Positions 55,840-64,000 of a stretch of DNA of 64,000 nucleotides are shown one piece after another. This DNA is from Synergistaceae bacterium (GTDB lineage: Bacteria; Synergistota; Synergistia; Synergistales; Aminobacteriaceae): the NCBI GenBank assembly GCA_018436725.1, contig JAHDKT010000053.1, forward strand, positions 87,209 through 151,208. Direction: 5' to 3'. Both the position numbers and the translations under genes were made by a program. The notes under the pieces were generated by a model, which was not told the origin of the DNA, did no database searches, and saw nothing but the letters and a program-made list of their open reading frames with translations. Position 1 is the stretch's first letter. Each line of letters opens with the position of its first letter.

Positions 55840-57315
55840 ATGATCACCGGAGAAATCAAATCTCGAATCGACCGAATCTGGGATACCATGTGGTCGGGAG
55901 GGATATCCAACCCCCTTTCCGTCATCGAACAGTTGACCTACCTCCTGTTCATCAAGCGGCTGGACGAGTTGCACACGCTCAAGGAGCGCAAGGCCGCCCG
56001 CCTCGGGAAACCCCTCGAAAGCCCGATCTTCGCCCCCGGACAGGAGCATCTCCGCTGGTCGCGCTTCAAGGAGACCGCGCCCGAGCAGATGTTCGCCGTC
56101 GTCCGCGACGAGGTCTTTCCCTTCATCAAGGGGCTGGGGCGCAACGGATCGGACGGCAACGGCAGCACCTACAGCCGGCATATGAAAGACGCCATCTTCA
56201 TGATGCCCGCCCCCCGCGTGCTGGCCAACGTCGTCGACCAGCTCGACGCCATCGACATGGCCGACGCCGACACCAAGGGCGACCTCTACGAATACATGCT
56301 CGGCAAGATCGCCACCGCCGGGCAGAACGGCCAGTTCCGCACCCCGCGCCATATCATAAAAATGATGGTGGACATGACCGCGCCCACGCCCCGCGACATC
56401 ATCTGCGACCCCGCGTGCGGCACGGCGGGCTTCCTCATCGCCGCCTCGGAGTACCTGCTGCACTCTCATGGCGACGAAATCTACAAGGACGCCGAGTCGC
56501 GGCGGCGCTTCAACGAGAGCACCTTTCACGGCTACGACTTCGACGCCACCATGCTCCGCATCGGCAGTATGAACATGCTGCTTCACGGAGTGGAGAACCC
56601 GGACATACGCTACCGCGACTCGCTGGCCCAGTCGGACGAGGACGACGCCGAAAAGTACACCCTTGTCCTCGCCAATCCCCCCTTCGCGGGCAGCCTGGAC
56701 TACGAATCCACCGCGAAGGACCTGCAGCGCATCGTCAAGACGAAGAAGACCGAGCTGCTCTTTCTCGCGCTCTTCCTGCGCCTGCTCCAGAGCGGAGGAC
56801 GCGCGGCGGTCATCGTGCCGGACGGCGTCCTTTTCGGCTCCAGCAACGCGCACAAAGGGCTGCGGAAGCTGCTGGTGGAGGAGCAGCGGCTCGACGGCGT
56901 GATCTCCATGCCCTCGGGCGTCTTCAAACCGTACGCCGGGGTGAGCACGGCTATCCTCTTCTTTACGAAGACCAACTCCGGCGGCACGGAGAACGTCTGG
57001 TTCTACGACATGCAGAACGACGGCTACTCGCTGGACGACAAGAGAGCCCCGTTGCAGGAGAGCGACATCCCAGACATCATCGCCCGCTGGCGGAACAGAG
57101 AGGCTGAAACGGAGCGGAAGCGCACCGAGAAGAGCTTCATGGTCCCCAAGTCCGAGATCGAGGCCAACGGCTACGACTTCTCCATCAACCGCTACAAGGA
57201 AGTAACCTATCAGGCGGTGGAGTACGATCCACCCAAGGTGATCCTCGAACGCCTCGCCGCGCTGGAGGCCGAGATCGCCGAGGGACGCCGCGAGCTGGAG
57301 GGGTTGCTGGGATGA
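55840..57315 (+). CDS. hsdM: Type I restriction-modification methyltransferase subunit HsdM
   Basis: The 491-residue protein has the HsdM N-terminal helical domain (SRIDRIWDTMWSGG, IEQLTYLLFIKRLDEL) and an N6-adenine methyltransferase domain: RHIIKMMVDMTAP, DPACGTAGFLIAASEYL (SAM site) and the catalytic NPPF (279-282). It methylates host DNA in complex with HsdS. ATG 55840 follows CAGGAGG at 6-bp spacing. Its stop overlaps the next start (ATGA). Confidence 0.95.
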   Translation: MITGEIKSRIDRIWDTMWSGGISNPLSVIEQLTYLLFIKRLDELHTLKERKAARLGKPLESPIFAPGQEHLRWSRFKETAPEQMFAVVRDEVFPFIKGLGRNGSDGNGSTYSRHMKDAIFMMPAPRVLANVVDQLDAIDMADADTKGDLYEYMLGKIATAGQNGQFRTPRHIIKMMVDMTAPTPRDIICDPACGTAGFLIAASEYLLHSHGDEIYKDAESRRRFNESTFHGYDFDATMLRIGSMNMLLHGVENPDIRYRDSLAQSDEDDAEKYTLVLANPPFAGSLDYESTAKDLQRIVKTKKTELLFLALFLRLLQSGGRAAVIVPDGVLFGSSNAHKGLRKLLVEEQRLDGVISMPSGVFKPYAGVSTAILFFTKTNSGGTENVWFYDMQNDGYSLDDKRAPLQESDIPDIIARWRNREAETERKRTEKSFMVPKSEIEANGYDFSINRYKEVTYQAVEYDPPKVILERLAALEAEIAEGRRELEGLLG

Positions 57316-58832
57316 TTCGTTTGAAAGTATTCATCAGCTCCGTTCAAAAAGAGATGCGTGCCGAGCGGATCGCCATCGGGGCTTTCCTCTCGACCGACGA
57401 TTTTCTGAGAGAATGCACTGTCCCGCGCATTTTCGAGGAGTATCCGCAACCGCTCTTTCCCAATCTCAAGGCGTATCTGGACTTGCTTCGCCAGTGCCAG
57501 ATCTATCTGTTGCTTGTCGGATCCCAATACGGCATCGACGCGGGAGACGGACTCTCCGCGACGCACGAAGAGTACCGGCTCGCCCAGGAGTTGAAGCTGC
57601 CGACGCTGATCTGCATCAAGGGAGCACGGCGGGCTAAGCGGGAGCAGGCGGTGAACGCTTTCCTCAAGGAGATCGAAGCGGCGAAGCACACCTACAGCCG
57701 ATTCGAGAACGAAGCGCAACTGCTCGACATCGTTGGCAAACGCCTGCGGGAGCATATCGAGATAACCTATTCCACCGTTCCTCTGAAAGCTCAGATAGAG
57801 CAATCCGCCCTGACGCATCAGTCCGCCTCGGAGTTTGAGCGGGGAATGCTCGACGCGATGACGTACGAAGACCTGGACACCGAACTCATGCTGGATTTAA
57901 CGGCGTCGGCGGAAGAACGCGACAAGGAGCGCATCCTTCCCGACGAAATCCCCCGGTTGCTTCTGTCCCGCGGATATCTCTGGAAAGACGTCGATACCCT
58001 GCGTCCGACCGTCGCCGGAGCGTTGCTCCTGGCGCGTAAACCGGGAATGGCGCTTCCTCAGGCTCGCGTACAGATGGACGCCTTCCCCGGAACAGATCGC
58101 AACGCGGAGGCGCTTGATTCTGAAATCTTCGACGCGCCGCTCTCCAAGGCAGTTGAAAGAGCCGTCGCCTTCATTCGCAGAAACACTCCCAAGCCTTTGA
58201 TCGTGAAAGGACTGAAACGAGTCAAGGCGGAAACGTACCCCCCCGAGGTCTTGCGGGAAGTCGTGGTCAACGCCGTCGCGCATCGAGAGTATTCCGACCG
58301 GGGTATCAAGATCAGCATCGAGGTATTTGCCGACCGCCTTGTCGTCAGCAGTCCGGGGCTGCCGCCCGGAGGACAGAGCGTCAGCATTCTCTCCAGCGGG
58401 CATGCGCGCCCCCGAGCCAGAAATCCTCTCGTCGTTCAAGGGCTCTCCTGGCTCGAACTCATGGACGAGCGAGGCAGCGGAATTCCAAGGATGGCCCGTA
58501 TTCTCGAACAGACCGGACACCCCGCGCCGCTGTTTCGCATCGATCACGACTGCCTTGTGGTGGAAATCCGACCTGCGAATGAACGGGAGAGCGAACCTTC
58601 TCCCGAAACGGCCGAAAAGAAGGAGAGAAACGGAATAGAGCATTCACCGAGGGGTCTTATTCTCGAAGAGGTTCGATCATCCGGGAGAATAGCAACGCGA
58701 ATATGTGTGCAGCGGCTCGGAATCTCGAGTGCTACCGCAAAACGTTTGTTGGCTGAATTGGTAGAAGAGGGTGTTTTAATCATGGAAGGTTCCGGTCGCT
58801 CGGTCTCATACAGACTCAAGGAACCGATCTGA
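57312..58832 (+). CDS. DUF4062 - GHKL-type ATPase - winged-helix protein inside the hsd operon
   Basis: The 506-residue protein opens with DUF4062 (about 3-90: LKVFISSVQKEMRAER, YLLLVGSQYG), a TIR-like domain seen in signalling and defence proteins. Residues about 200-420 match COG2865-type regulators: PTVAGALLLARKPGMALPQ, then PPEVLREVVVNAVAHREYS, an ATP-site-like segment, and ELMDERGSGIPRM. A winged helix (about 450-500) ends the protein. In COG2865 proteins the N-terminus is usually an AlbA/Schlafen-like domain; here DUF4062 takes its place. It is coupled to hsdM by ATGA and precedes hsdS. Likely a regulator or accessory defence factor. Confidence 0.75.
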   Translation: MIRLKVFISSVQKEMRAERIAIGAFLSTDDFLRECTVPRIFEEYPQPLFPNLKAYLDLLRQCQIYLLLVGSQYGIDAGDGLSATHEEYRLAQELKLPTLICIKGARRAKREQAVNAFLKEIEAAKHTYSRFENEAQLLDIVGKRLREHIEITYSTVPLKAQIEQSALTHQSASEFERGMLDAMTYEDLDTELMLDLTASAEERDKERILPDEIPRLLLSRGYLWKDVDTLRPTVAGALLLARKPGMALPQARVQMDAFPGTDRNAEALDSEIFDAPLSKAVERAVAFIRRNTPKPLIVKGLKRVKAETYPPEVLREVVVNAVAHREYSDRGIKISIEVFADRLVVSSPGLPPGGQSVSILSSGHARPRARNPLVVQGLSWLELMDERGSGIPRMARILEQTGHPAPLFRIDHDCLVVEIRPANERESEPSPETAEKKERNGIEHSPRGLILEEVRSSGRIATRICVQRLGISSATAKRLLAELVEEGVLIMEGSGRSVSYRLKEPI

Positions 58833-58883
58833 GCCGATTATGAGCCGATTTTGAGCCGATCTGAGCCGATTATGAGCCGATTA
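58830..58883 (+). repeat. Five tandem 10-11-bp repeats (TGAGCCGATTA) at the end of the DUF4062 gene
   Basis: Units start at 58830, 58841, 58852, 58862 and 58873; the third is 10 bp. The first unit contains the gene's stop codon. The original frame stays open after that TGA through EPI-SR-type residues to a TGA at 58884-58886. Confidence 0.9.
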
Positions 58884-58974
58884 TGAAGTGTATTAGGTTG
58901 GAGGAAACGGAGAGAGTTTTTCTATTAGAACGCTTTTTGCGCGTCTGTTCCAATGGTGTTGGAGGGTTGATCAG

Positions 58975-60129
58975 ATGAAATGGAAGATGATTAAGCTCGG
59001 TGATGTGATAACTTTTCGAGGAGGAGGTACCCCCCGGAAAGATGTGCCGGAGTACTGGTCTGATGAGATCCCTTGGGCGACGGTAAAAGATTTCAAAGGA
59101 TTAGTTCTTGAAAGGACACAGGATTTTATAAGTCCTCAAGGACTGGCTTCCAGTGCATCAAACTTGATACCTTCTGGTCATGTCATCATTCCGACGCGAA
59201 TGGCTTTAGGGAAGGCTGCTATTAACGCTATCGATCTTGCAATAAATCAGGATTTGAGAGCATTGATCCCCAAAGTGCCGATTGATACCGTTTATTTGCT
59301 TCACATGATGCTTGGTTTATCGGATGAAATACAAAGCTATGGTTCAGGAGCTACAGTCAAGGGTATTACACAAGAAAAACTGTCTGAGTTAAAAATCCCC
59401 CTCCCGCCGATTGAGGAGCAGAGGCGGATTGCGGCGATTCTGGATGCGGCGGACGCCTTGCGGGTCAAGCGCCGTGAGTCCATTGCCCAACTCGACGCCC
59501 TGCTCCAATCCACCTTCCTCGATATGTTCGGCGACCCGGTCATAAATCAGAAGGGATGGAGAGTTGCTCATTTAGGAGAAATTGCTTCATTAGATAGAGG
59601 CGTCTCTAAGTATCGTCCTAGGAATGCCCCTTTTCTTCTTGGAGGAGAGTACCCTTTAGTTCAAACTGGAGATGTGGCCAATTCTGGAGGGTATATTAGA
59701 AACTACAATGCTACATACTCTGAGTTGGGGCTCAAGCAAAGCAAACTTTGGCCTGCAGGTACTTTATGTATTACAATTGCTGCAAATATAGCAAAGACAG
59801 GGCTATTGACTTTTGATGCCTGTTTTCCTGACAGTGTTGTTGGATTTATACCTGATGAAGACAGTTGTAATGTGGAATATATACAAGCGTTGTTTGTTTT
59901 TTTTCAAGAGATTTTGGAGAAAAAAGCACCACAGGTTGCGCAAAAAAACATTAATTTACAAATCCTACGTAGCTTATCCATCCCCCTTCCTCCCCTCTCT
60001 CTCCAACGCCGCTTCGCCTCCATCGTCGAGGCGGCCGAACGCCAGAAGGCGCGTCTGCGCGCACATCTGGACGAGCTGGACACGCTCTTTGCCTCGCTCC
60101 AATCGCGCGCCTTCAACGGGGAGCTGTGA
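58975..60129 (+). CDS. hsdS: Type I restriction-modification specificity subunit HsdS
   Basis: The 384-residue protein has two target-recognition domains, each followed by a conserved helical spacer: IPLPPIEEQRRIAAILDAAD (about 140) and IPLPPLSLQRRFASIVEAAE (about 340). The recognition domains are clearly more AT-rich than the spacers and the flanking genes, as expected from exchange of recognition modules. It directs HsdM and HsdR to a bipartite DNA site. GGAGGG precedes the ATG. Full length for the family. Confidence 0.93.
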   Translation: MKWKMIKLGDVITFRGGGTPRKDVPEYWSDEIPWATVKDFKGLVLERTQDFISPQGLASSASNLIPSGHVIIPTRMALGKAAINAIDLAINQDLRALIPKVPIDTVYLLHMMLGLSDEIQSYGSGATVKGITQEKLSELKIPLPPIEEQRRIAAILDAADALRVKRRESIAQLDALLQSTFLDMFGDPVINQKGWRVAHLGEIASLDRGVSKYRPRNAPFLLGGEYPLVQTGDVANSGGYIRNYNATYSELGLKQSKLWPAGTLCITIAANIAKTGLLTFDACFPDSVVGFIPDEDSCNVEYIQALFVFFQEILEKKAPQVAQKNINLQILRSLSIPLPPLSLQRRFASIVEAAERQKARLRAHLDELDTLFASLQSRAFNGEL

Positions 60130-60135
60130 CAGACC

Positions 60136-60687
60136 ATGACGGACATTCCTTTCAACATCGACGAACTGCGCGAGGTCTTACCTCGGTTGCTTTGGACAGG
60201 GAATATCGGCATCGAAGACCAGCGTTCTGCCGCTTTTCGGCTACGTGATAGATTTGTTTGTGCGGGCAACCCCACACATTTGAGGACGAACCCCACACAT
60301 TTGAGGACGTACTCCACACAATCGGATGGTAACCCCGCACATTCTCGCTGGAGGGCCACGCACTATGGAAGGAAGCCTTCGCAACACCATAGGAGGTCCG
60401 AAGGTATAACTCTGAACTCCGAAGATATGCCTTGGTGCTCCGAAAGTATAACCTTTTACTCTAAAGGTATGACGATTGGCTGTGCTGATTCGTTGGGTAA
60501 GTCCACACATTCGGGGTGGAAGTCCGCACATAAGAAAACGAAGTCCACACACAAGGAACCGAAGTCCACACATATGTATGATGAAAATATCAATCCGCTT
60601 CGTAACGGAGGAGCTTGGATTTTTTCACCACCCAGCCCAACCATGTTAATCAAGCCTACCGCACCAGGGAGCCTTCGCCATGAGTAA
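60136..60687 (+). CDS. Protein with 15 heptapeptide repeats between hsdS and hsdR
   Basis: The 183-residue frame starts 7 bp after hsdS and overlaps the start of hsdR by 8 bp, fitting operon placement. Residues 1-44 form a normal-looking N-terminus (FNIDELREVLPRLLWTG). Residues 45-149 are 15 consecutive 7-residue units with the pattern x-[PS]-[TASE]-[HG/EK]-x-x-x, for example NPTHLRT twice, NPAHSRW, KSTHSGW, KSTHKEP. A 34-residue tail follows. No family is recognised. The complementary strand is also open, so the repeats might act as DNA or RNA rather than protein. Confidence 0.55.
   Translation: MTDIPFNIDELREVLPRLLWTGNIGIEDQRSAAFRLRDRFVCAGNPTHLRTNPTHLRTYSTQSDGNPAHSRWRATHYGRKPSQHHRRSEGITLNSEDMPWCSESITFYSKGMTIGCADSLGKSTHSGWKSAHKKTKSTHKEPKSTHMYDENINPLRNGGAWIFSPPSPTMLIKPTAPGSLRHE
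60268..60582. repeat. Fifteen tandem 21-bp units with conserved and variable halves
   Basis: All units keep an exact 21-bp period without a single indel. Most begin with a CC(A/G)CACAT core (left units from 60272, right units from 60503); four to five middle units instead carry CCGAA followed by GTAT-like bases. The other half of each unit varies freely, except that the first two units are identical over 21 bp. Confidence 0.9.
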
Positions 60688-63600
60688 CTTCGCCTTCCTT
60701 CCGGATGACTTTCGGGATATCGCCGAGTCCGCTGTTCGGGCGGAAGGGCATGTTTCCGGCGATCCGCGCGCGGCGTGCTTCCATGCGCGCTTCGCGCTGG
60801 AGGCTGCGGTGCACTGGCTTTTCAGGCGCGACCCGGCGCTTCGGATGCCGTACGACGACAGCCTCGGCGCGCTCCTCCACGAGCCCACCTTTCAGAATCT
60901 GCTTCCGCAGGCGGTCTTTCAGAAGGCGCGGGTGATCCAGAGGATGGGGAACCGCGCCGTGCACGACACGCGTCCTGTTCGCCCCTCGGACGCACTGCTC
61001 GCGGTGAAGGAGCTGTACCACGTCTGCTACTGGCTGACGCGGACCTACGCCCCCGGCGCGGTGCCGCCGGACGCCGCATGGCGGGATGATCGAGTGCCCG
61101 AGGCGAGGGGCGGGGACGCGGTTCCGCGTGCGGAGCTTGAGGTTCTTGGGGAAAGGCTTGCCGAGCAGAGCAAGCTCGCCCTCGAAGAGCGGAGGGAGCG
61201 CGACGCGCTGGACGCGGAGGTGCGCGAGCTGCGTGCGCGGTTGGCGGAGATCCGCGCCGCGAGCGAAGCCGTCCCCGATACGCACGACTACTCGGAGGCC
61301 GAAACCCGCCGCTGGCTGATCGACGCGGAGCTGCGCCGGGCAGGGTGGCCGCTCGACAGTTCCCGCGACCGGGAATACCGGGTTACGGGTATGCCGAACG
61401 CTCAGGGCGAGGGGTTCGCAGACTACGTCCTCTGGGGCGATGACGGGAAACCGCTGGCCGTGGTGGAGGCGAAGCGAACGACGGCTGACCCCGCCGCCGG
61501 ACGTCAGCAGGCGAAGCTGTACGCCGACTGTCTTGAGACGATGCACGGGCAGCGGCCGGTGATCTTCTTCACCAACGGGTACGAGACGTGGCTGTGGGAC
61601 GACGCATTCTACCCTCCGCGCACGGTGGCGGGGTTTTTCACGAAGGACGAACTGTCGCGGCTGATTCTGCGGCGTTCGCAGCGGATGTCGCTCGACGTGG
61701 CGCAGGTGCGGGATGCCATCGTCGAGAGGTACTACCAGAAGCGCGCCATCGGCAGCATCTTCGCGCAGTTCGCGGCGTCGCGACGGAAGGCGCTGCTTGT
61801 GATGGCGACGGGGACGGGCAAGACGCGCACCGCCATCGCGCTGGTGGACGCGCTGCAGCGGGCCGGATGGGTGAAGCGCGCGCTCTTTCTGGCGGACCGG
61901 GTTTCTCTGGTGCATCAGGCGGTGAACGCCTTCAAGATGCACTTGCCGGAGTCGAGCCCTGTGAACCTGGTGACAGACAAGGAGGCCGAGGGGCGCGTCT
62001 TCGTCTGCACCTATCCGACGATGATGGGGCTGATCGATACGACGGACGGGGAGGCGGCGCGCTTCGGTCCGGGACACTTCGACCTCGTGATCATCGACGA
62101 GGCCCACCGTTCGGTCTATCAGAAGTACGGCGCGATCTTCCGCTACTTCGACTCGCTGCTTGTGGGGTTGACGGCGACGCCTCGCGACGACGTGGACAAG
62201 AACACCTACGACCTCTTCGAGCTGGAGCCGGGGGTGCCGACCGACGCCTACGAGCTGGAGACGGCGGTCGCCGACGGTTTCCTCGTGCCGTACAAGGTGC
62301 GGAAGGCGGATCTGAAGTTTCCCCGCGAGGGGATCGTCTACGACTCTCTGACGGACGAAGAGAAGGCCCAGTGGGAGAGTCTGGACTGGGGGGACGAAAC
62401 GGAGGAGCGTGGGCTTCCCGAGAGGGTGAACGCCTCGGCGGTGAACAGTTGGCTCTTCAACTGCGATACGGTGGACAAGGCGCTCGGGTACCTGATGAAG
62501 CACGGGCATGCGGTGAAGGGCGGCGACCGGCTCGCCAAGACGATTCTCTTCGCCCGGAACCATGAGCATGCTCAGTTCGTCGAACGGCGCTTCGACGCGC
62601 ACTACCCGCACTACGCGGGGAGCTTCGCGCGCGTGATCGACAACTACGCCAGATATCCGCAGAGCCTGATCGACGACTTCGCCCAACCCGACAAGCCGCC
62701 GCACATCGCCATCTCCGTGGACATGCTGGACACCGGCATCGACATCCCCGAGGTCGCGAACCTCGTCTTCTTCAAGCCGGTCTACTCCAGGATCAAGTTC
62801 TGGCAGATGATCGGGCGCGGCACGCGGCTCTGTCCGGATCTCTTCGGGCCGGGGCGCGACAAGGAGGACTTCCGCATCTTCGACTTCTGCGGCAACTTCG
62901 AGTTCTTCGGCGAGAATCCGGAGGGGATGGAAGCGACCGACGCCGCTCCGCTCGGAGTGCGCCTCTTCCGCTCGCGTGTGCGGCTGCTGGAGCACGTCAG
63001 GAAGACCCCCGAACTGGACCCCGAAGGCTCGCTTGACGGCGCGCTTGTTGGTGTGCTGCACGGCGAGGTGGCGGCGATGAATCCGCGGAACTTCATCGTG
63101 CGGATGCACCTTCAGGCGGTGGAGCGGTTTCGGAAGCGCGAGGCGTGGAACGCGCTCTCGGGCGACGACTATGAACTGCTGCACCGGGAGGTCGCGGGGC
63201 TTCCGGGGGAAGCGGAGGAGGACGTGATCGAGGCGAGGCTGTTCGACCTGACGGCGCTCTCCATGCAGCTTGCGCTCGTCGAGGGGGATCGGGGCGGGTT
63301 CGAGCGGCGCAGACGGCGCGTGACCGAGATCGCGGCGATGCTGGAGGAGAAGGCCGCGATTCCGGCGGTGAAGGCGCAGTTGGCCTATCTTGCGGCGCTT
63401 CAGGAGGTTTCGTTCTGGGAAGGGGTTACGCTCGACATGCTGGAGGAGATGCGCCTCCGTCTGCGCGCGCTGGTCGCTTTCCTCGACAGGAAGAAGCGCA
63501 CGCTGGTGTACACCGACTTCGAGGACGAATTATTCGACGAAGGGGACGAGTTTTGCCCCGCCATGCCGAAGATGACGGGTGCGCAGTACGAGAAGAAGGT

Positions 63601-64000
63601 GAAGGACTACCTCCGCAGCCACTTGGACCACATCGTCATCCACCGTCTGCGCGCCAACATGCCGCTGACGCCGACCGACCTGGAGGAGCTGGAGCGGACG
63701 CTCGCGGCGATAGGCGAGGAGGACGGAGGAGCGCTTCTCGAGGGGATGCTCGCGCGGAGCAATGCGCCGTCGCTCGCGTGGTTCGTCCGCGCTCTGGTCG
63801 GGATGGACCGGGCTGCGGCGCAGGCCGCCTTCTCCGCCTTCCTCAACGACCGCAGCCTCACCCCGCAGCAGATCCGCTTCGTCGAGACGATCATCGACCA
63901 GCTCACGGCGCACGGCGTGATGGAACCGTCAGCCCTCTACGAGCCGCCGTTCACCCGCATCGACTCGGGCGGTCCCGACGCCCTCTTCGACGGCAGGGAG
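60680..64000 (+). CDS. hsdR: Type I restriction endonuclease subunit HsdR (EcoEI-like), 3' truncated
   Basis: The frame is open from ATG 60680 to the window end (1107 codons). Order: an N-terminal DUF4145-like helical domain and coiled coil (about 1-215); an HsdR endonuclease domain (WLIDAELRRAGW, FADYVLWGDDGKPLAVVEAKRT with the D...ExK site); helicase motor with MATGTGKTRTA (Walker A, 375-382), IIDEAHRSV (DEAH, 473-476), GLTATPRDD, SVDMLDTGIDIPEV and MIGRGTRLCPDLFG; and an EcoEI-type C-terminal domain. It translocates and cuts unmethylated DNA with HsdM and HsdS. All visible catalytic motifs are intact. Confidence 0.93.
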   Translation, partial: MSNFAFLPDDFRDIAESAVRAEGHVSGDPRAACFHARFALEAAVHWLFRRDPALRMPYDDSLGALLHEPTFQNLLPQAVFQKARVIQRMGNRAVHDTRPVRPSDALLAVKELYHVCYWLTRTYAPGAVPPDAAWRDDRVPEARGGDAVPRAELEVLGERLAEQSKLALEERRERDALDAEVRELRARLAEIRAASEAVPDTHDYSEAETRRWLIDAELRRAGWPLDSSRDREYRVTGMPNAQGEGFADYVLWGDDGKPLAVVEAKRTTADPAAGRQQAKLYADCLETMHGQRPVIFFTNGYETWLWDDAFYPPRTVAGFFTKDELSRLILRRSQRMSLDVAQVRDAIVERYYQKRAIGSIFAQFAASRRKALLVMATGTGKTRTAIALVDALQRAGWVKRALFLADRVSLVHQAVNAFKMHLPESSPVNLVTDKEAEGRVFVCTYPTMMGLIDTTDGEAARFGPGHFDLVIIDEAHRSVYQKYGAIFRYFDSLLVGLTATPRDDVDKNTYDLFELEPGVPTDAYELETAVADGFLVPYKVRKADLKFPREGIVYDSLTDEEKAQWESLDWGDETEERGLPERVNASAVNSWLFNCDTVDKALGYLMKHGHAVKGGDRLAKTILFARNHEHAQFVERRFDAHYPHYAGSFARVIDNYARYPQSLIDDFAQPDKPPHIAISVDMLDTGIDIPEVANLVFFKPVYSRIKFWQMIGRGTRLCPDLFGPGRDKEDFRIFDFCGNFEFFGENPEGMEATDAAPLGVRLFRSRVRLLEHVRKTPELDPEGSLDGALVGVLHGEVAAMNPRNFIVRMHLQAVERFRKREAWNALSGDDYELLHREVAGLPGEAEEDVIEARLFDLTALSMQLALVEGDRGGFERRRRRVTEIAAMLEEKAAIPAVKAQLAYLAALQEVSFWEGVTLDMLEEMRLRLRALVAFLDRKKRTLVYTDFEDELFDEGDEFCPAMPKMTGAQYEKKVKDYLRSHLDHIVIHRLRANMPLTPTDLEELERTLAAIGEEDGGALLEGMLARSNAPSLAWFVRALVGMDRAAAQAAFSAFLNDRSLTPQQIRFVETIIDQLTAHGVMEPSALYEPPFTRIDSGGPDALFDGRE

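Noticed and set aside
60241..60573. Long minus-strand frame encoding MCGL/MCGV repeats
   Set aside because: No ribosome site, opposite to the operon direction, and explained as the complement of the 21-bp repeat array; kept only as part of that finding.
60268..60582. CRISPR-like array
   Set aside because: Unit length is 21 bp with only about 10 variable bases, far below CRISPR repeat and spacer sizes, and no cas genes are present.
60656..63184. 842-codon open frame on the minus strand opposite hsdR
   Set aside because: It is the mirror of a GC-rich gene with clear HsdR motifs; its product is Arg/His/Pro-rich and matches nothing.

Overview
The window is a GC-rich bacterial chromosome segment that is densely coding, mostly with Shine-Dalgarno starts and many ATGA stop/start overlaps. 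The gene set suggests an anaerobic, amino-acid- and peptide-using bacterium: dipeptidases, two aldehyde:ferredoxin oxidoreductase (AOR) family enzymes with a ferredoxin partner, a molybdopterin hydroxylase, a TRAP transporter, a BrnQ-like carrier and several chemoreceptors. A member of the Synergistota fits best, but this is inferred from gene content and was not tested by any search. No rRNA, tRNA, insertion sequence or CRISPR array was seen.

Layout. 1-2.9 kb: type IIA topoisomerase subunits A (5' truncated) and B. 2.9-5.9 kb: two unrelated dipeptidases. 6.0-11 kb: three-subunit molybdenum hydroxylase and an OFA-type permease. 11-13.6 kb (minus): chemoreceptor followed by a STAS protein. 14-16.2 kb (minus): ferredoxin plus AOR. 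16.3-19.4 kb: small secreted protein with an in-frame UGA, cytidine-deaminase-fold enzyme, S9 peptidase. 19.4-22.7 kb: second AOR with a MoaD-like protein, a structured leader ending in a terminator, and a divergent ThiF/MoeB-like enzyme. 22.7-25.2 kb: PhzF protein, C45-like lipoprotein, PhzF remnant. 25.3-34.4 kb: chemoreceptor, GntR regulator, TRAP transporter, two paralogous metallo-beta-lactamase-fold proteins, BrnQ-like carrier. 34.4-36.5 kb (minus): CitB-type response regulator coupled to a degenerate ATPase-receiver-Hpt protein. 36.5-55.7 kb: housekeeping and signalling genes, including a parvulin foldase, two diguanylate cyclases, a deoxynucleoside kinase, TruD, a third chemoreceptor, a DUF1508 protein, a secreted serpin and a PTS EIIC-EAL fusion. 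55.8-64 kb: a type I restriction-modification operon, hsdM - DUF4062/ATPase/wHTH gene - hsdS - repeat protein - hsdR (3' truncated).

How parts fit together. The AOR, ferredoxin, MoaD-like and ThiF-like genes and the molybdenum hydroxylase all depend on pterin-bound Mo or W. The leader before the second AOR is a good place for cofactor- or metal-responsive attenuation. The GntR regulator probably controls the TRAP cluster, and perhaps the divergent chemoreceptor, through a shared GTTAG/CTAAC motif. The most unusual region is the restriction operon: the two extra genes each carry short-period repeats, an 11-bp array at the end of the DUF4062 gene and fifteen exact 21-bp units with conserved and highly variable halves between hsdS and hsdR.
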